From NCBI RefSeq assembly GCF_011075055.1, contig NC_058151.1, positions 6,342,251 to 6,406,250 of the forward strand: a DNA stretch of 64,000 nucleotides, written 5' to 3'. The position numbers and the translations under genes are program-made. This DNA is from Mangifera indica (lineage: Eukaryota > Streptophyta > Magnoliopsida > Sapindales > Anacardiaceae). Under the pieces are notes generated by a model. It worked only from the letters and a program-made list of their open reading frames with translations, did no database searches and was not told the origin of the DNA. Numbering within the stretch: the stretch's first letter is position 1; the number at the start of each line of letters is the position of its first letter. Positions 1 through 12,024 of the stretch are shown in pieces.

Positions 1-283
1 AATACAAATAGTAAGACATTATATGTAGAAAGTTGAATATGTATTGCATGGCAAAGAACAAATAGAGATATATACTGTTGAGAATAACTGGTCTTATTAA
101 TAGTTGTTCTAGTTGCTTATGATTTGTTACTTATCAAAAAGAACATGTGAAATACATTCAGTTACAACAATTAGAAAACAATTTTTCAAAATGCAAGTAT
201 ACTTTCTGGCCAAATAAAAGCTCAAGAGGCATGTTCCACATGTCTAAAGAACATAGGATATATATATATAGAGAGAGAGAGAG

Positions 284-352
284 AGGTCTCAAAGAAGATG
301 TTGGATACATTTAGTCATATAATCAACATGTTTGCCTCAAAATTATGTTACT

Positions 353-397
<45 letters not shown>

Positions 398-472
398 TCT
401 CAAAGAAGACGTTGGATACATTTAGTCATATAATCAACATGTTTGCCTCAAAATTATGTTACTTACTATATA
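284..472. repeat. Duplicated ~75-bp block separated by a TA microsatellite
   Basis: A block beginning GGTCTCAAAGAAGATG at about 286 recurs nearly unchanged at about 396 (AGATCTCAAAGAAGAC). The copies are separated by a (TA)n run at about 353-395. A GA run precedes the first copy. This looks like a local tandem duplication that probably arose by slippage or unequal exchange around the dinucleotide run. Confidence 0.85.
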
Positions 473-1297
473 TGGATCCTCAAAAAACAAGTTTTAGCTT
501 CTCATTTGTCTTGCAAGATATTTTCATAACCGCCCAAAAATATTATCAAAGAAGCTCAAAATTTATGTTGTAATACATAGTGATGAGAAAAATCTCTTCT
601 CAGTTAAGTGTGAAACATAGGCTTCCAAAAAAAATAAAGAAATTTCAAGGTTTAAAAATCTCTTTTCTTTAAATTTCTTATGCACATGTTACTGAAATCC
701 TAAGCCAAATTGTCAAAACTATTTAAATCAAAAGTAGAGAGAGACACTCCAAGGTTAGAACCAAAGTCCATGAAAGTTTAGAACTTCACATCACCTCTCC
801 TACCACTAAAAAGGAACTCTCTAATGGTTTGAAAAGGAATTTTGACACTTCCTGTCAACAAAAGAAGAATGAAAAAAAACCCTTCAACATCAAAGTTGGA
901 GAAACATAGAACAATCTGATAGGTACCTGAAGAGTACGACGACTGTGCAATTTCCTCCTCTTACGTTGATGCAGCAAGGATAGAATTTGAAGTGGGAGCT
1001 AGTATGCGACCGAGAGTTTGTATTTGCTTCTTTTTTTAATGTAACAGTAAGAATTTCGAATGTCAGTGGAAGAGATAATTGTTTCAATTGTAATAATTCA
1101 ATAAGAAAATTAAGTCAAAATGGCATTACATTTTCATGGCTTTTGCATTCACAAGACAAATGACAAACTCATAAGTTTAACAATAACAATCCCCCAACGA
1201 GTTCAACACAACCCAGAATAAAAAATAATCACAAACGACTCAAGCGAAATACACAAACTCAACACTACACCAGCTTTCAAGAGACTGGGTCTCTCCC

Positions 1298-1690
1298 CTA
1301 TTCTTTTCTTTTCCCTTCAAAAAAACTGCCTTCTCCACTCTCCAAGTCCCTATTTCTTGATTCCTTGCTACCGTTCCCCCGATCCTTGCATGCCAACTCA
1401 GCATCCAATATTTTCATAGTTCCTTTCTTTCCCAACATATCCCTAAACTTTTGCTGCATATCTACTGCCCTTGCCGCTTCTGGAGTGCTACCATCTGGAG
1501 CTCCCATAAACTGCTCACCAAAATTATTAGCACTATTACCATCTGTTTTAGGATTGCTGCCTTCTACTTCCATAACTTGCTCTCCAGTATTGTTATCACT
1601 AATGTCGTCTGTTGGCTTCTCAGCTTGTGTCTTTAGGTTTGCCTGTCTTCCTTCTCTCTTCTTCTTCACATACACTTGAGCTCTAACACA
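1298..1690 (-). other. Uncertain open reading frame, possible LINE ORF1 remnant
   Basis: A minus-strand frame of about 125 codons is open from near 1690 to a stop at 1298. It is hydrophilic and rich in K, E, N and G, with no membrane segment, and contains the stretch VYVKKKREGRQANLKTQ. That basic stretch resembles the region downstream of the zinc knuckle in plant LINE ORF1 proteins, but I see no knuckle. No methionine opens the long frame (the first usable codon is GTG) and a stop lies just upstream in frame, so if real it is an internal exon or a broken fragment. A consensus 5' splice site (CAG|GTAAGT, minus strand, near 2866) lies upstream and might belong to a transcript covering it. I cannot assign a function. 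Confidence 0.25.
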
Positions 1691-3121
1691 ATCAAAGCCT
1701 TACCAAATCTAAATTCAATCTCAAAAACTATGTCCTACATATTCTTTGACTAACGCTTCCACCTTTTCGATCTATTTCCACACAAATGCACATTTTTTCT
1801 TCTTCCTCTTATTGCTCCATGTATTTCAATTTATCATAATGTTTATTTCTATCAAATACAATTGGAGCATGACTTTGTTTTAGCATAGAAGAAAAGAAGT
1901 TAATAGAGCAACATAAAGAGTCACAAACATATATGAGACTACTTTAGCAACTGCTTTAGCCCAATTCTGCATGGAAAAAACCAAGAATAGCAAAATTTGC
2001 CATAAAAAGGACAACTAACTATAGCATCTTTTACATCCAATAAGTATATGAAGATTGCTTCCGTCAACACCAAATCCATTACTTTAAGTGTACTATCAGT
2101 TGCTTCAGCTGCATATGAATTTTATTAATTATAGGTGACTCAACTCCCCATTCTACATTGGTACTGTTGTCACTGCCGATTCTCACATTATCCAATCCCC
2201 TCTTAACTAATACCAAATACTAATCCTCTCATTCAAGCACATCATCCTATAGACAAATGACCTTTCTCATGTCCTATCAAATCTGAATTGGCCATTGATT
2301 CCAGCACAACTACTAATGCTAGTGCTCAAATTAACACTTTCCAGCCTTTCATGAACACAATTAATAGCAACGAACTAATAAAACATTTAGTACAGTAAAA
2401 CAGATTTCACTAATGAATACTCTAAAACTCCACAGCAAGTGTCGATCAATAAACATTTACAAACTCATTCTCCCCCATACATTCGCATCCTAAATCCATA
2501 AAACAAATACAAAAAAAAAAAAATGAAATTTCAAATACTTCTCCATCAAGATTCACAATTGCAATTTCCAGAAAAAATATATGCACAACTGAAATATTAA
2601 ATAAAAAACAAGACTATTCAAACAATCACAGAAACGGTAAGCAAGAAAATATATAACACAATGTAAACAAACCATATACAATAACACAAATGGGCCAAAC
2701 GTGCCGTTCAGATTGCTATGAAGGAGCCAACTGAAGCAAAACAAACAGAGTAAATAAAGCATGGAATTGAATTTGCATTTATAAAACTCGGGAAAAGAAA
2801 GACACACTGCGTAGAGTTTGTGCCTGTTTTGAGCAATGGAAACCAAAATGTTTGGTTAACTTACCTGAGAAAAGAAAAGCGGACTGATATTTTTGTTGCC
2901 ACCTATAGGTTCTAGCCTTTACACTTTAGATTGAGTTGTCCTTAATGAAATGCACGAAGCCTACGTGTCGACCGCCTCCGCTAACTCCAGACCCCTGTCC
3001 GACACGCGTTTATGTAAAGCTGTTGCAAAATTGTTGGTAAATATTTGAGGACAAATTAAGGGCTGATTCTAGAATTTCAACAAAATATATTTTCTTTTAT
3101 TTTGTCATTGACAAATTTTAT
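1691..3121. other. No gene recognised; AT-rich sequence
   Basis: No convincing coding region. The stretch is AT-rich except for 2940-3010, which is richer in GC and contains TACGTGTCG (an ACGTGTC core like the plant G-box/ABRE). On the minus strand a perfect splice-donor consensus lies near 2866. These could mark the promoter and first exon of a leftward gene that leaves the window, but nothing confirms it. Confidence 0.3.
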
Positions 3122-3419
3122 AGGAAAATTAAAATAAATACCCATTTTACCCTTATTTAAGCAAAAATATCTAAAAAACTTTTGAAAATATCAAAACTAT
3201 CATTTACCACTCTTATATAAACTCTTACTCTCATACATTTTTCATATCATTTAAACATTTTCTTTTACTTTTCTTTTTTACTTAATATTTGATACTGTGA
3301 ATTTGTTTAGAAGGAAAAAAATTTATATTTCTAAATTAAAATCGAAACAAATTAATTTGTGAGAAAAAAATATTTATACGAACTTAACTCAAAACTTAAT
3401 TTTATTTGTTAAATCAAGT

Positions 3420-4260
3420 TTGTATATTATATAAAGGGAGCATTTGAATATTTGATAATATATTAAGAGGTTAAATGAAATATTAGAAAAATATAATGGG
3501 TATTTTGATATTAAACAATGTATAAAAGTTTAAATAAAATTTTAAAAAAATTAGGGGTAAATGAAATGTTAAAAAAATATGAGAGTATTTTAATATTAAA
3601 CAGTGTAAGAAGGTTGTAGATGAAATATTAAAAAAATATAGGGGTATTTCAATACAAAACAACATATGAGATGTTAAATGAAATGTTGATAAATATAGGG
3701 GTTGAAAAAAGTTTAAAAAATATGGGGTTATTTTGATATAAAACAATGTATAAAGGTTTTAAATGTTATATTAGGAAAATATAAGACATTTTAAAACAAA
3801 ACAACATATAAGAGTGTTAAATGAAATGTTAGATAAATATAGGTGGTTAAATAAAATATTATAAAATATAGAAGGTATTTTGATATTAAACAATATAAAA
3901 AGATTGTAAATTAAATATTAGAAATATTTAGAAACATTTTGATAAAATATAGGGGTATATGAATACAATACAATATTTGAGAGGATTAAATGAAATTTTA
4001 AATAAATATAGGGGTATTATGAAATTAGACAAAATATGATAGTTCTAAATAAAATACACAAACAACGAGAGCACATTTTGATATTGTATAATATATTAGG
4101 GAGTAAAAAAAAAATTAAAAAATATAAGAGTCATTTAGATATTAACCAATATATAAAATTAATATTTTGGTTACAGGGAATGTATGAAAGTATTTAATAA
4201 AATGTTAGAAAATTAAATGTGGCATATATATTAATAAATAGTTATTGTGGATTTTTTTTA
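3420..4260. repeat. Degenerate ~57-bp tandem repeats in the MULE 1 subterminal region
   Basis: Irregular repeats of roughly 55-60 bp, each with a core like TGATATTAAACAATGTATAA followed by AAATGAAATGTTA and a run of A with TATAGGGG. The same repeats occur inverted at about 27000-27860 inside the right end of MULE 2. They are subterminal to the transposon and not coding; the open frames across them are by-products of the AT-rich repeat. Confidence 0.7.
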
Positions 4261-4500
4261 TAATGAATGTTTAATTTTTTACCAAAATTTTTCATTATAT
4301 GATTGATAATTACAACGACTAGTTATATTATTATTCATTTCCAAGGAAAATGGATTTAACATGATAAGAACACAATAAAGTATATTAGAAGTTCTAAAAA
4401 ATTGGTTAAAATTCCCTCTAGAGCAACATTTAAAGGATTTATCTAACTTTTGAGTGAGTAGTGTGGTATTAATCCAATAAAAAACTACATTCAACTATAT

Positions 4501-5780
4501 ATGAAACCAAAAAGAATTGAGCTCAATTGTCTAGTAAAGATCGAAAATGATGAAGATGTGTAAGGTCTTATGACATGTTCAATATTTAAGGAATGTACTC
4601 CTATTGTTGTTACATGTATCATAATTGAAGGACAACAACAACAAGAAAAAGAAGAAGAAGAAATTGGTGGCAATGATTATAGTGAAGTGAAAAAGGAATC
4701 TATTGCTAAAGACTTGATTGATTTCAATAATAATACATTTTATATTGCTATTGAATGGGCCCATAGAGACAAAGAGAGGGCTCTAGATTGGGGTGACTTT
4801 GAGATGAATAGATAACTAATATTCCTCTTAAAGAGGCATACTTCAAGGATATGTCACATATTAACTATAATATGAATAGTTTACAGTTTGAAAATCCTAT
4901 TATGGGAGGTAAGAATTATTTATGACCATTTTTTAATAATGTCTCCACTAATCCATTTGAGTAACTTCCCGATTTTCCTCCATAACTTTCAACATCATCA
5001 AGTGGTGCAATATCGATTTGAGAGATGAATGCTGCTAAACTTGATAACATTTTTCATGACAAAAAACACTTGAAAGATGTTGTAGACCAATTCGCTTTGG
5101 AAAAAAAATTTCAGTATAGAGTGTTTAAGCTTGACATGGGTAGATGAAAGATTAAGTGTTATGATAAGAAATGCAAATGATTTCTATTGGGAAGAAGAGT
5201 CAAACCCAGTTAAGTCTTCCAAATTTGTAAAATGAATTCAACTCACACATGTTCAATTGATCAGATAAGGTCACATCATAGACAAGTTAGGGTTTGGGCT
5301 TTAGGTCTATTAATAAAGTCAAAGTCTGTGTTGATTGGTCGTATTTATCAGCCTAAAAAGATCATCATCAATATCAATGACAAATGTAAAATTGATATTT
5401 CATATTTATAGACTTAACAGACAAGAAATTAGACTTTAAATTAGACTTTAAATTCATTGAGTGACTCACCAGAAAAATCATTTATGCTCTAACCCAATTA
5501 TTACTATAATTTAGAGCGTGCTAATCCGGGAACTGTGATAGTTATAGAAAGAGACGATGAACATCGCCTTAAGTATTTTTTTATGGTATTGGAATGTTCT
5601 GTTCGTATGTTTAAACAATATCTTCTACATGTTATTTGTATTGACGTTACTTTCTTTAAAGGTCAATATTTGAGATATTTATTTTTTACGGTGGCCCTCG
5701 ATGGTAATAACCAAACTTACTCAATTGCTTTCGATGTCACTAAAAAGAAAGACCAGGAAACGTAGTGTTGGTTACTGACA
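4501..5780 (+). pseudogene. MURA-type transposase, N-terminal half, broken
   Basis: Remnant of the DDE transposase that moves Mutator-like elements. It starts MKPKRIELN at 4501 and meets a stop at codon 21. Then come an acidic run (EKEEEEIGG), a DUF4283/MuDR-type N-terminal region and the HTCS segment of the MULE zinc-binding region near 5230. The best part is 5535-5780: NPGTVIVIERDDEHRLKYFF, then VICIDVTFFKGQYLRYLFF and ALDGNNQTYSIAFDV. This is the conserved core around the first catalytic Asp (ICIDVTF). Several stops and frame changes interrupt it. The C-terminal half, including the other catalytic residues and the SWIM zinc finger, is absent. The paralogous copy on the opposite strand at 25490-26740 has the same layout. 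Confidence 0.85.
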
Positions 5781-6526
5781 AAGGTAAATACCAAACTTTT
5801 ACATATTTAATTTACTAGTTTCTTTTCCTTTCTATATAAAAAATAAAATTTCAAGTGAAATTTGTGTGTATTTTAAAATTAACTCTTGACTGGTTTAAAA
5901 AACCAAAAAAGTTATTAACCAGTCCAATTGTCAGTTAATTGATTAGTGGTTATAACTAATGGTATTGGACTAATTACAATTCACAAAATACAAAAAAGGA
6001 TAATTTCGGCTTGATTAATATTTTGGGCTCATAGATCGGTTAACTAACCACGAGTAGCCATAATTTAAACCCATATAGATGATTTCTATGCTTAAATTGA
6101 TAGATCATTCGATTTCATCAAAGGTAACATTTTAATTCCTTTAACTTTTAAGGGGAAACTATTTAAATGATTTCTTTTGACCAAATTTGAAAATGATTTT
6201 TCTTAATTAATTAGTAGATAGGAATCTTTTTATCTTTTTTTTTTTTTTCCAATTTTACCTTCTCCATAACTTTCATATCCTTTTTAACTTTCGTATTTTT
6301 ATCACTTGAGCTAATTGAGGCAGGTGGCCAATTCCATCCCTTAATTAGAAAATGAATATTAATTAAATTAGTCTTTCTAGAGTCTATATAATTATAGTCA
6401 ACACTTTAGAGATTATACAAATATATCCATTAAAATAAGGTTGAACAATTTTAACCCTATTTAAAGAAGATTTTATAGTAAACAAAATCATGTTCAACCC
6501 ATGAACTAGATGAAGGTAAAAAAATG
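5781..6526. other. No gene; AT-rich spacer
   Basis: AT-rich sequence between MULE 1 and the foldback element. I see no coding potential and no continuation of the transposase. A stretch near 5888-5990 (ACTGGTTTAAAAAACC and ATTAACCAGTCC) contains short inverted repeats of TTAACCAG/CTGGTT type. Confidence 0.5.
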
Positions 6527-6834
6527 GGAAATTAATTAAAATAGGTATCGAATTTGTCACCTAAACTTTCTTTAGCAAAATTTATCAACTTTTACTTTTT
6601 TAAGCAAATGGAATTTTTCATTCCAAAAATACCCTTCATTCTATTTCTTTTCATTTACAGTAGTTTCTACAGATTAAGTTTTTATATTTCAAAGTATACG
6701 GATTAAGCTTAATTTTTCTATAATGAATAAGATTTACAGATGAAAAATAGATTAATTTAGGATATAATAATTGATATTTATAGATCTTTATACTTTTACA
6801 AAATGATGAACATAAAATGGTGTTTTTTTGAGCG

Positions 6835-7345
6835 GATGCAAAAATATGCGAAAATGTAAAAGGGTGCATGAAAATGCGAAGGGGTGCGTGAAATTGTACA
6901 TAAAAGAGTGCATCAACTCCGAAGGGGTGAGTTAAATCGTAAAGGGGTGCATCAAATCGTAAAAGGGTATGTCAACTCCGAAGAGGTGTGTGAAATTGTA
7001 AAAAGGTGCGTGCATGCATAAAAAGGGTGCGTGAAATCTTAAAAGGGTATGTTAGCTTTTGAAAAGAGTGCGTTTACCTTTGAAGGGGTGCGTAAAAGGG
7101 TGCAACAACACTAAAAGGGTGCGTCATTACCTGAAGGGTGCGACAACGCTGAAAGGGTGTATGAAAAGGCACGACACTTGAAAGGGTGCATCATAACCTA
7201 AAGAGGTGTGTGAAAGGGTGCGGCAACGCTGAAGGGATATGTGAAAGTATAAAAAGGTATGTGAAACTATGAAGGGGTGTTTGAAATTGTAAAAGAGTGT
7301 ATGAAATTATAAAGCGGTGCGTAAAAATATAAAATGGTGCATAAT
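6835..7345 (+). repeat. G-rich minisatellite, left arm of foldback element
   Basis: About 20 degenerate units of roughly 20-24 bp, each built on AAAGGGGTGCGTGAAAT with variable spacers (ATTGTAA, CAACTCCG, CAACGCTG). Variant units such as CAACGCTGAAAGGGTG have complementary partners in the right arm (CAGCGTTGTTGCACC), so the two arms are copies of one another rather than independent arrays. Confidence 0.85.
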
Positions 7346-7569
7346 AGTAATAATAATAATAATAATAATATATTATATAATATAATATAGTATATATAAT
7401 ATATTATATATTATATATTATATAATATAATATAGTATATATAATATATTATATATTATATATTATATATAAAGGGGTGCATAGAAATGCAAAGGGATGC
7501 ACCCCTACATATATATATATATAAAATATTATATATTATATTATTAATATAATATAATATATATTTTTT
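7346..7569. repeat. AT-rich palindromic centre of foldback element
   Basis: Almost pure A/T with many nested palindromes (TATATTATATAATATAATAT), including an internal duplication of about 60 bp around 7375-7470. A short minisatellite stretch (GGGGTGCATAGAAATGC) lies at 7470-7510. This is the loop of the inverted-repeat element and would be prone to extrude or slip. Confidence 0.8.
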
Positions 7570-8410
7570 ATATTCTCACACACCTTTTTTTATAATCTAT
7601 GCACCCCATTTTATATTCTACACAACCCTTTTATATTTGCACACACCCATTTGCATTTTTACACACTTATTTGCAGTTTCACGCACCCGTTTGTATTTTC
7701 ACTCACCTGTTTGGTATTTTTATGCAACCATTTGTATTTTTATGCCCTGCTCACTTGTATTTTTATACATCCGTTTATATTTTCATGTACTCGTTTGTAT
7801 TTTTATGTACCCTTTTCATGCATCCCTTCACATTTTCACGTATCCCTTCACAGTTTCATGCACCCCTTCATATTTTTATGCATCCCTTCACATTTTTACA
7901 CACCCTTTCATAGTTTTATGTACCCCATCACATTTTTACACACCCTTTCACAGTTTTACACACCCCTTCACATTTTCACTCACCCTTTTACACTTTCATA
8001 TATTTTCGCATCCTTTCAAAAAAATGCACCTTTCGAAAAAACATGCACCCTTTGGCACACCCCTTTAGCATTGCCATACCCTTTGATGCACCCCTTCAAC
8101 GTTACCACATCCTTTCATGCATCCCTTCAGCGTTGTTGCACCTCTTTCAGAAGTTGATGCACCTTTTAAGATTTCACACACCTCTTTATGCATGCATGCA
8201 CCCCTTAAAAGAATGACACACCCTTTTATGATTTCACACACCCCTTTCGGAGTTGACGCACTTTTTTACAATTTCATGCACCCCTTCGAAGTTGACGCAC
8301 CCTTTTTAGGATTTCACCCACCGCTTCGGAGTTGATGCACCCCTTCAGGCTTTCACACACCCCTTTGCATTTTAATGCACCTCTTCACTCTTTTGCACAT
8401 TTTTGCACCC
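7570..8410 (-). repeat. C-rich minisatellite, right arm of foldback element
   Basis: About 35 units of CACCCCTTCACATTTTTACA type, the reverse complement of the left-arm array but longer (about 840 against 510 bp). The length difference shows that the arms have expanded or contracted separately since the palindrome formed. Confidence 0.85.
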
Positions 8411-8719
8411 ACTCGAAAAAGCGTACCATTTTATGGTCATCATTTTGTAATGGTATAAAGGTATATAAATATCAATTATTACATCCTAAATTAATATGTT
8501 TTTCATCTATAAATCTTATTCATTACAGAAAAATTAAGTTTAATCTGTATACTTTAAAATATAAAAGCTTAATCTATGAAAATTGTTGTAAATGAAAAGA
8601 AATAGGATGAAGGGTATTTTTGAAATGAAAAATACCATTTGCTTAAAAAGGTAAAAGTTGAAAAATCTTGCCGAAAAAGGTTTAAGCGGCAAATTCGATG
8701 TCTATTTTAATTAATTTCC

Positions 8720-11709
8720 TCAGAGAAATTCTAGCCAAAAATAATAAATTTTAAAACTAAAACTCATTGTAATTGTGTTTACGGTTTAGTGTAAAGTATT
8801 AACTGGATGTATCTCAGAGTTTGATATTGATTATTAAAAGTTTATTGTTTAAAATTTTGTTTTACTTTTCGGGTATGAACTTCTAAATTTTAGTGGATGA
8901 ATATTGTGTTTTTTATGGGAAAATTGTTTCAATGTTGATGAAAATTTGATTTATGAAAGATCACGTTGTGATTTTTGGTAAATAAAAGTATATTTAAAAT
9001 GAAATCTTGAAAAACCTATTGATTGATGTGATTTGCAAATTGCAATCACCTCGATTGGACAAATCATGCCTTGTAACAATTTAAGGGGCAAAATGAATTT
9101 TTTTAGTAGATTTTTTTGGGAGTTATATGATATTTTACTAGGTAATATGTCTAGTGAGCATAAATTGATTTTTTTACAGGCGTTTTGGGGGTTATCTTGA
9201 TATTTTACCTATTGTTACATCTAGTGGGGGTAAATAATATTTGATAGTAAGCATTTCAAGATAACAAATTGAATTTTCGTAGGATCAATGCCTAAAGGGC
9301 TTATATGATATATTTCACAAAGGGGTAAATCGATAAATTTTTACATAAGGTGATATTTTACCATTTAGATTTTTTTAAAGGATTTTATTATGAAGTATGG
9401 TTGAGATTATTGCTTTTTAACAAGTGATTTGACTTCCGAATTAATCAAAGTTTTAAAATTGTTTTCCAAAGATGACATTTGAATCTAAAATGAAGTCTAC
9501 TTCATACATCGTTACCCTTAAATTAACTAAAATTTCAAATTTTCTTCTGAGGGTTTCACCCTTGTGCCCTTACACCCTCGTAAAGTGTGGTCCCCCTTGA
9601 CTACAATAGTGACTTTTTATCAACATTATGTAGATGTTCATTAGGCATGATACTTAACACCTCTAGAAAAAAATCAATTTGGTGTGTTTAAGTATATCAA
9701 CATTATGTAGATGTCTATTAGGCATGATACATTAAGTATAATATCTTACATTTTTGATAACTATTTTATGATCACTTAAGATAATAATAACACCATAGCG
9801 TGTTTAGAAAACTCGCTCACGTTAGTGGCTCCTTCATCTTAAATTAATTTAGCAGTGTGTGTATCACTCTTAGATCCAATATAGGATGGCTCTAGGGTAT
9901 CCACACAAGGCACACAATTCATAAGAAACAATGAAAGGCTATATAGGTTTGCTAGAACCCTTAAAGGATGGAATTTATGAGAAGACTATTTATAATTTTG
10001 ATAAAAGTCTCTAAAGGTTGAAATTTGATTTGTTTATTTTGATAGTGATGGATAATCATTTATTAGCCATGTATAGCCATTCATATGAATTGTATGGTAT
10101 CACACCATATTCATGATATCCTAGATCCTTGAGATATGGAATAAGATTGTCAAATGAAGTCAACATGGGATAACAAATGGTTGTTCACTCACTATGCAAA
10201 GTTGTTATTGTGGTCGGACACTTATCCAATATATAAACTTTCTTTATCTATTTGGATAAAGTTAACTCTCCAATATTCTATCCCAGCCTTTCTATTTTCG
10301 TGTTATTTTAATTTGGCCCCTTAAGTAGACAAAATCATACTTAAGTCTAACTATCATATGGAACTCAAAATCGCTAACCTAAATATTAGGCATGACTCAT
10401 TTAATATAACCAAGGCCTCTGGATATTGTAATCTACCCCTTTTATGTGTGACTTATAGGTTCTTTGTCATACTGGTAATGAATGGATTCGTGATAAATCA
10501 ACAATTCGTTAATCATCCATACATAAACCAAGACTGGCCTTTAACAAGGCATTATAACCATTAAGTGATGAAGTATCAATGACATACAAGAATTTGTTAA
10601 TACTATAGTTATTATACAAGTTAATCCTTTCATCAACTAATAACAATTTGTGGTTGACGCACATATAGTGTCTACCTTAGAGAATTAATATGCGTTGATT
10701 GACATTTGCATCAACAATCGAATGATATTAGATTAGCAACAACCCAACTCCTATAATGGCCACAAATTTAAATACAAAAAAAAAAAAAAAAAACACAAGA
10801 GAATGCATTAGTGTGAAAATACTTAACAAGATTGGTGCACCATAATCAAAGATAAATATCCTGGTATTCCATTATTGGTTTGTGTTCTTGACATCCAGAT
10901 GAATGTTTTCTAATATGTCTCAATATCTCATATATCTTAACTAAAAAAACTATGACATCCTAAATGCCTAACTCAAAGGATTTTATCATTTTGGATGACT
11001 AGTCCTTGACTCATAGAAACAATTGATACCCATCTTTAATTCAGACATCCTCGATGTCTCGTGAAAGCATATCCTGATTCAACATCCTAAATGTCTATAT
11101 TCCCAATCCTGGTACACAATATATTTTCATTTGGGTTTAGGTTGACTAAGCATTAATACCCTAGTCATGCAAAGAATTACTTATCGTAGTCCATTTTTTT
11201 CTGTGTAAGCATGATTAATGGGATTGCTATATAAAAACCATCATTAGATGACCCTTGCCACAAATGTTTACATGAAGCATTTTGTAGACCATGTGAGGAA
11301 TAATCTAATGTAAGTCCATTTTACATGCATCCCTAACTAATATGAACTACGCTAAGACACCTTAGTTTTGAGTGCATAGAACATTTCATAAGTGTCTAGC
11401 TACAATCTACATGCTTTCACATATTATCTAGAGTCATATTACACACAACTGATGACTTTAACTATTACTCTAGTTGTTTCTCACTACTCTATGAATTTTT
11501 CTAAATTTGATCTAAATTTAATTTGTTCAGTATTTGTGTCATTTTCCATACAGTTGAACACTTATCTTTTATTTCTTACTTTAAACTATCTCTATTAAAG
11601 GTATTTTATTTGATCCTCTCTTCTAGTACATAACATAGGAGTGAAGATGTAATTTAGGTTCCATGAATAGGTGTGACTATCCATTCACATTCATTCACTA
11701 TTTATGTAT
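8720..11709. repeat. No gene; AT-rich region with one short direct repeat
   Basis: No coding region is supported. A ~36-bp block beginning TATCAACATTATGTAGATG occurs at about 9618 and again at about 9695. The rest (9770-11640) has the look of decayed repeat sequence but I cannot tie it to a named element. Confidence 0.5.
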
Positions 11710-12024
11710 ATGCATGAATAAGGGGTTGGATTCAAATCAAGCCAAGCTCGAGCTTAGCTCAGTTTACATGTAGTTGAGCTCGAGTTCGAGCTTATGAAAG
11801 CCAAGCTCGAACTCGGCTTGAATTTGGTTTAACTCATTTTTCGTTATTAAAACGATGTCGTTTTAATATATATTGATCAAAATGACGTCGTTTTGTATCA
11901 AAATTTTTAATTGAAAAATTTGGCAAGTAGCTCAAGCTCAAGCTCGTATAGGACTGGCTCGTTCGAACTAAGCTCGAGCTTGAGCTCAAACGAGCTCAGT
12001 TCAAGTCTAGCCCTATGCATGAAT
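11710..12024. mobile_element. MITE copy A (GAGCTC-rich family) with 10-bp target duplication
   Basis: The element at 11720-12014 starts AGGGGTTGGATTCAA and ends in the inverted form (AGTCTAGCCCT). The identical 10-mer ATGCATGAAT lies on both sides (11710-11719 and 12015-12024). The arms are rich in GAGCTC/CTCGAG and the centre contains the palindromic core ACGATGTCGT/ACGTCGTTTT. Three more copies occur in this window. A target duplication of 9-10 bp fits the Mutator superfamily better than hAT (8 bp). Confidence 0.85.

Larger units (their letters stand above)
3122..5780 (+). mobile_element. Truncated Mutator-like element (MULE 1), 5' end
   Basis: The left terminus AGGAAAATTAAAATAAATAC at 3122 resembles the termini of the large MULE at 13621 and 28168. 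It is followed by a TIR-like stretch, a degenerate tandem-repeat block (3420-4260) and a MURA transposase pseudogene (from 4501). The whole segment is an inverted, diverged copy of 25490-28168. Similarity to the other copy stops at about 5780, in the codons after the WCWLLTK motif, and I find no matching right terminus, so the element is truncated. The bases after 5780 start like a splice donor (AAAG|GTAAAT), but no further MURA exon is visible downstream. Confidence 0.75.
6527..8719. mobile_element. Foldback element with minisatellite arms (probable non-autonomous MULE)
   Basis: The left end reads GGAAATTAATTAAAATAGGT at 6527, and the right end at 8719 is its reverse complement with few changes. 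The outer 300 bp on each side (6527-6830 and 8415-8719) pair almost throughout. Inside these, both arms carry GTGCGTGAAA/TTTCACGCAC-type minisatellites in opposite orientation, around an AT-palindrome centre. The 2.2-kb unit could fold into one long hairpin. The terminal bases match those of the two MULEs nearby, suggesting mobilisation by MURA. No target duplication is recognisable at the ends, so it is old or was formed by rearrangement. All open frames inside (for example those rich in HPF and FLH) are by-products of the repeat and not proteins. Confidence 0.8.

Noticed and set aside
6835..8410. Regularly spaced repeats that might suggest a CRISPR array
   Set aside because: The units are degenerate, directly abutting, without distinct spacers, in a plant genome, and mirrored in a foldback element.
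7599..8595. Several overlapping plus-strand open frames of 70-170 codons rich in H, P, F, L and T
   Set aside because: They run through the minisatellite and its foldback partner; all three frames stay open because the repeat unit lacks stops. No protein family is implied.
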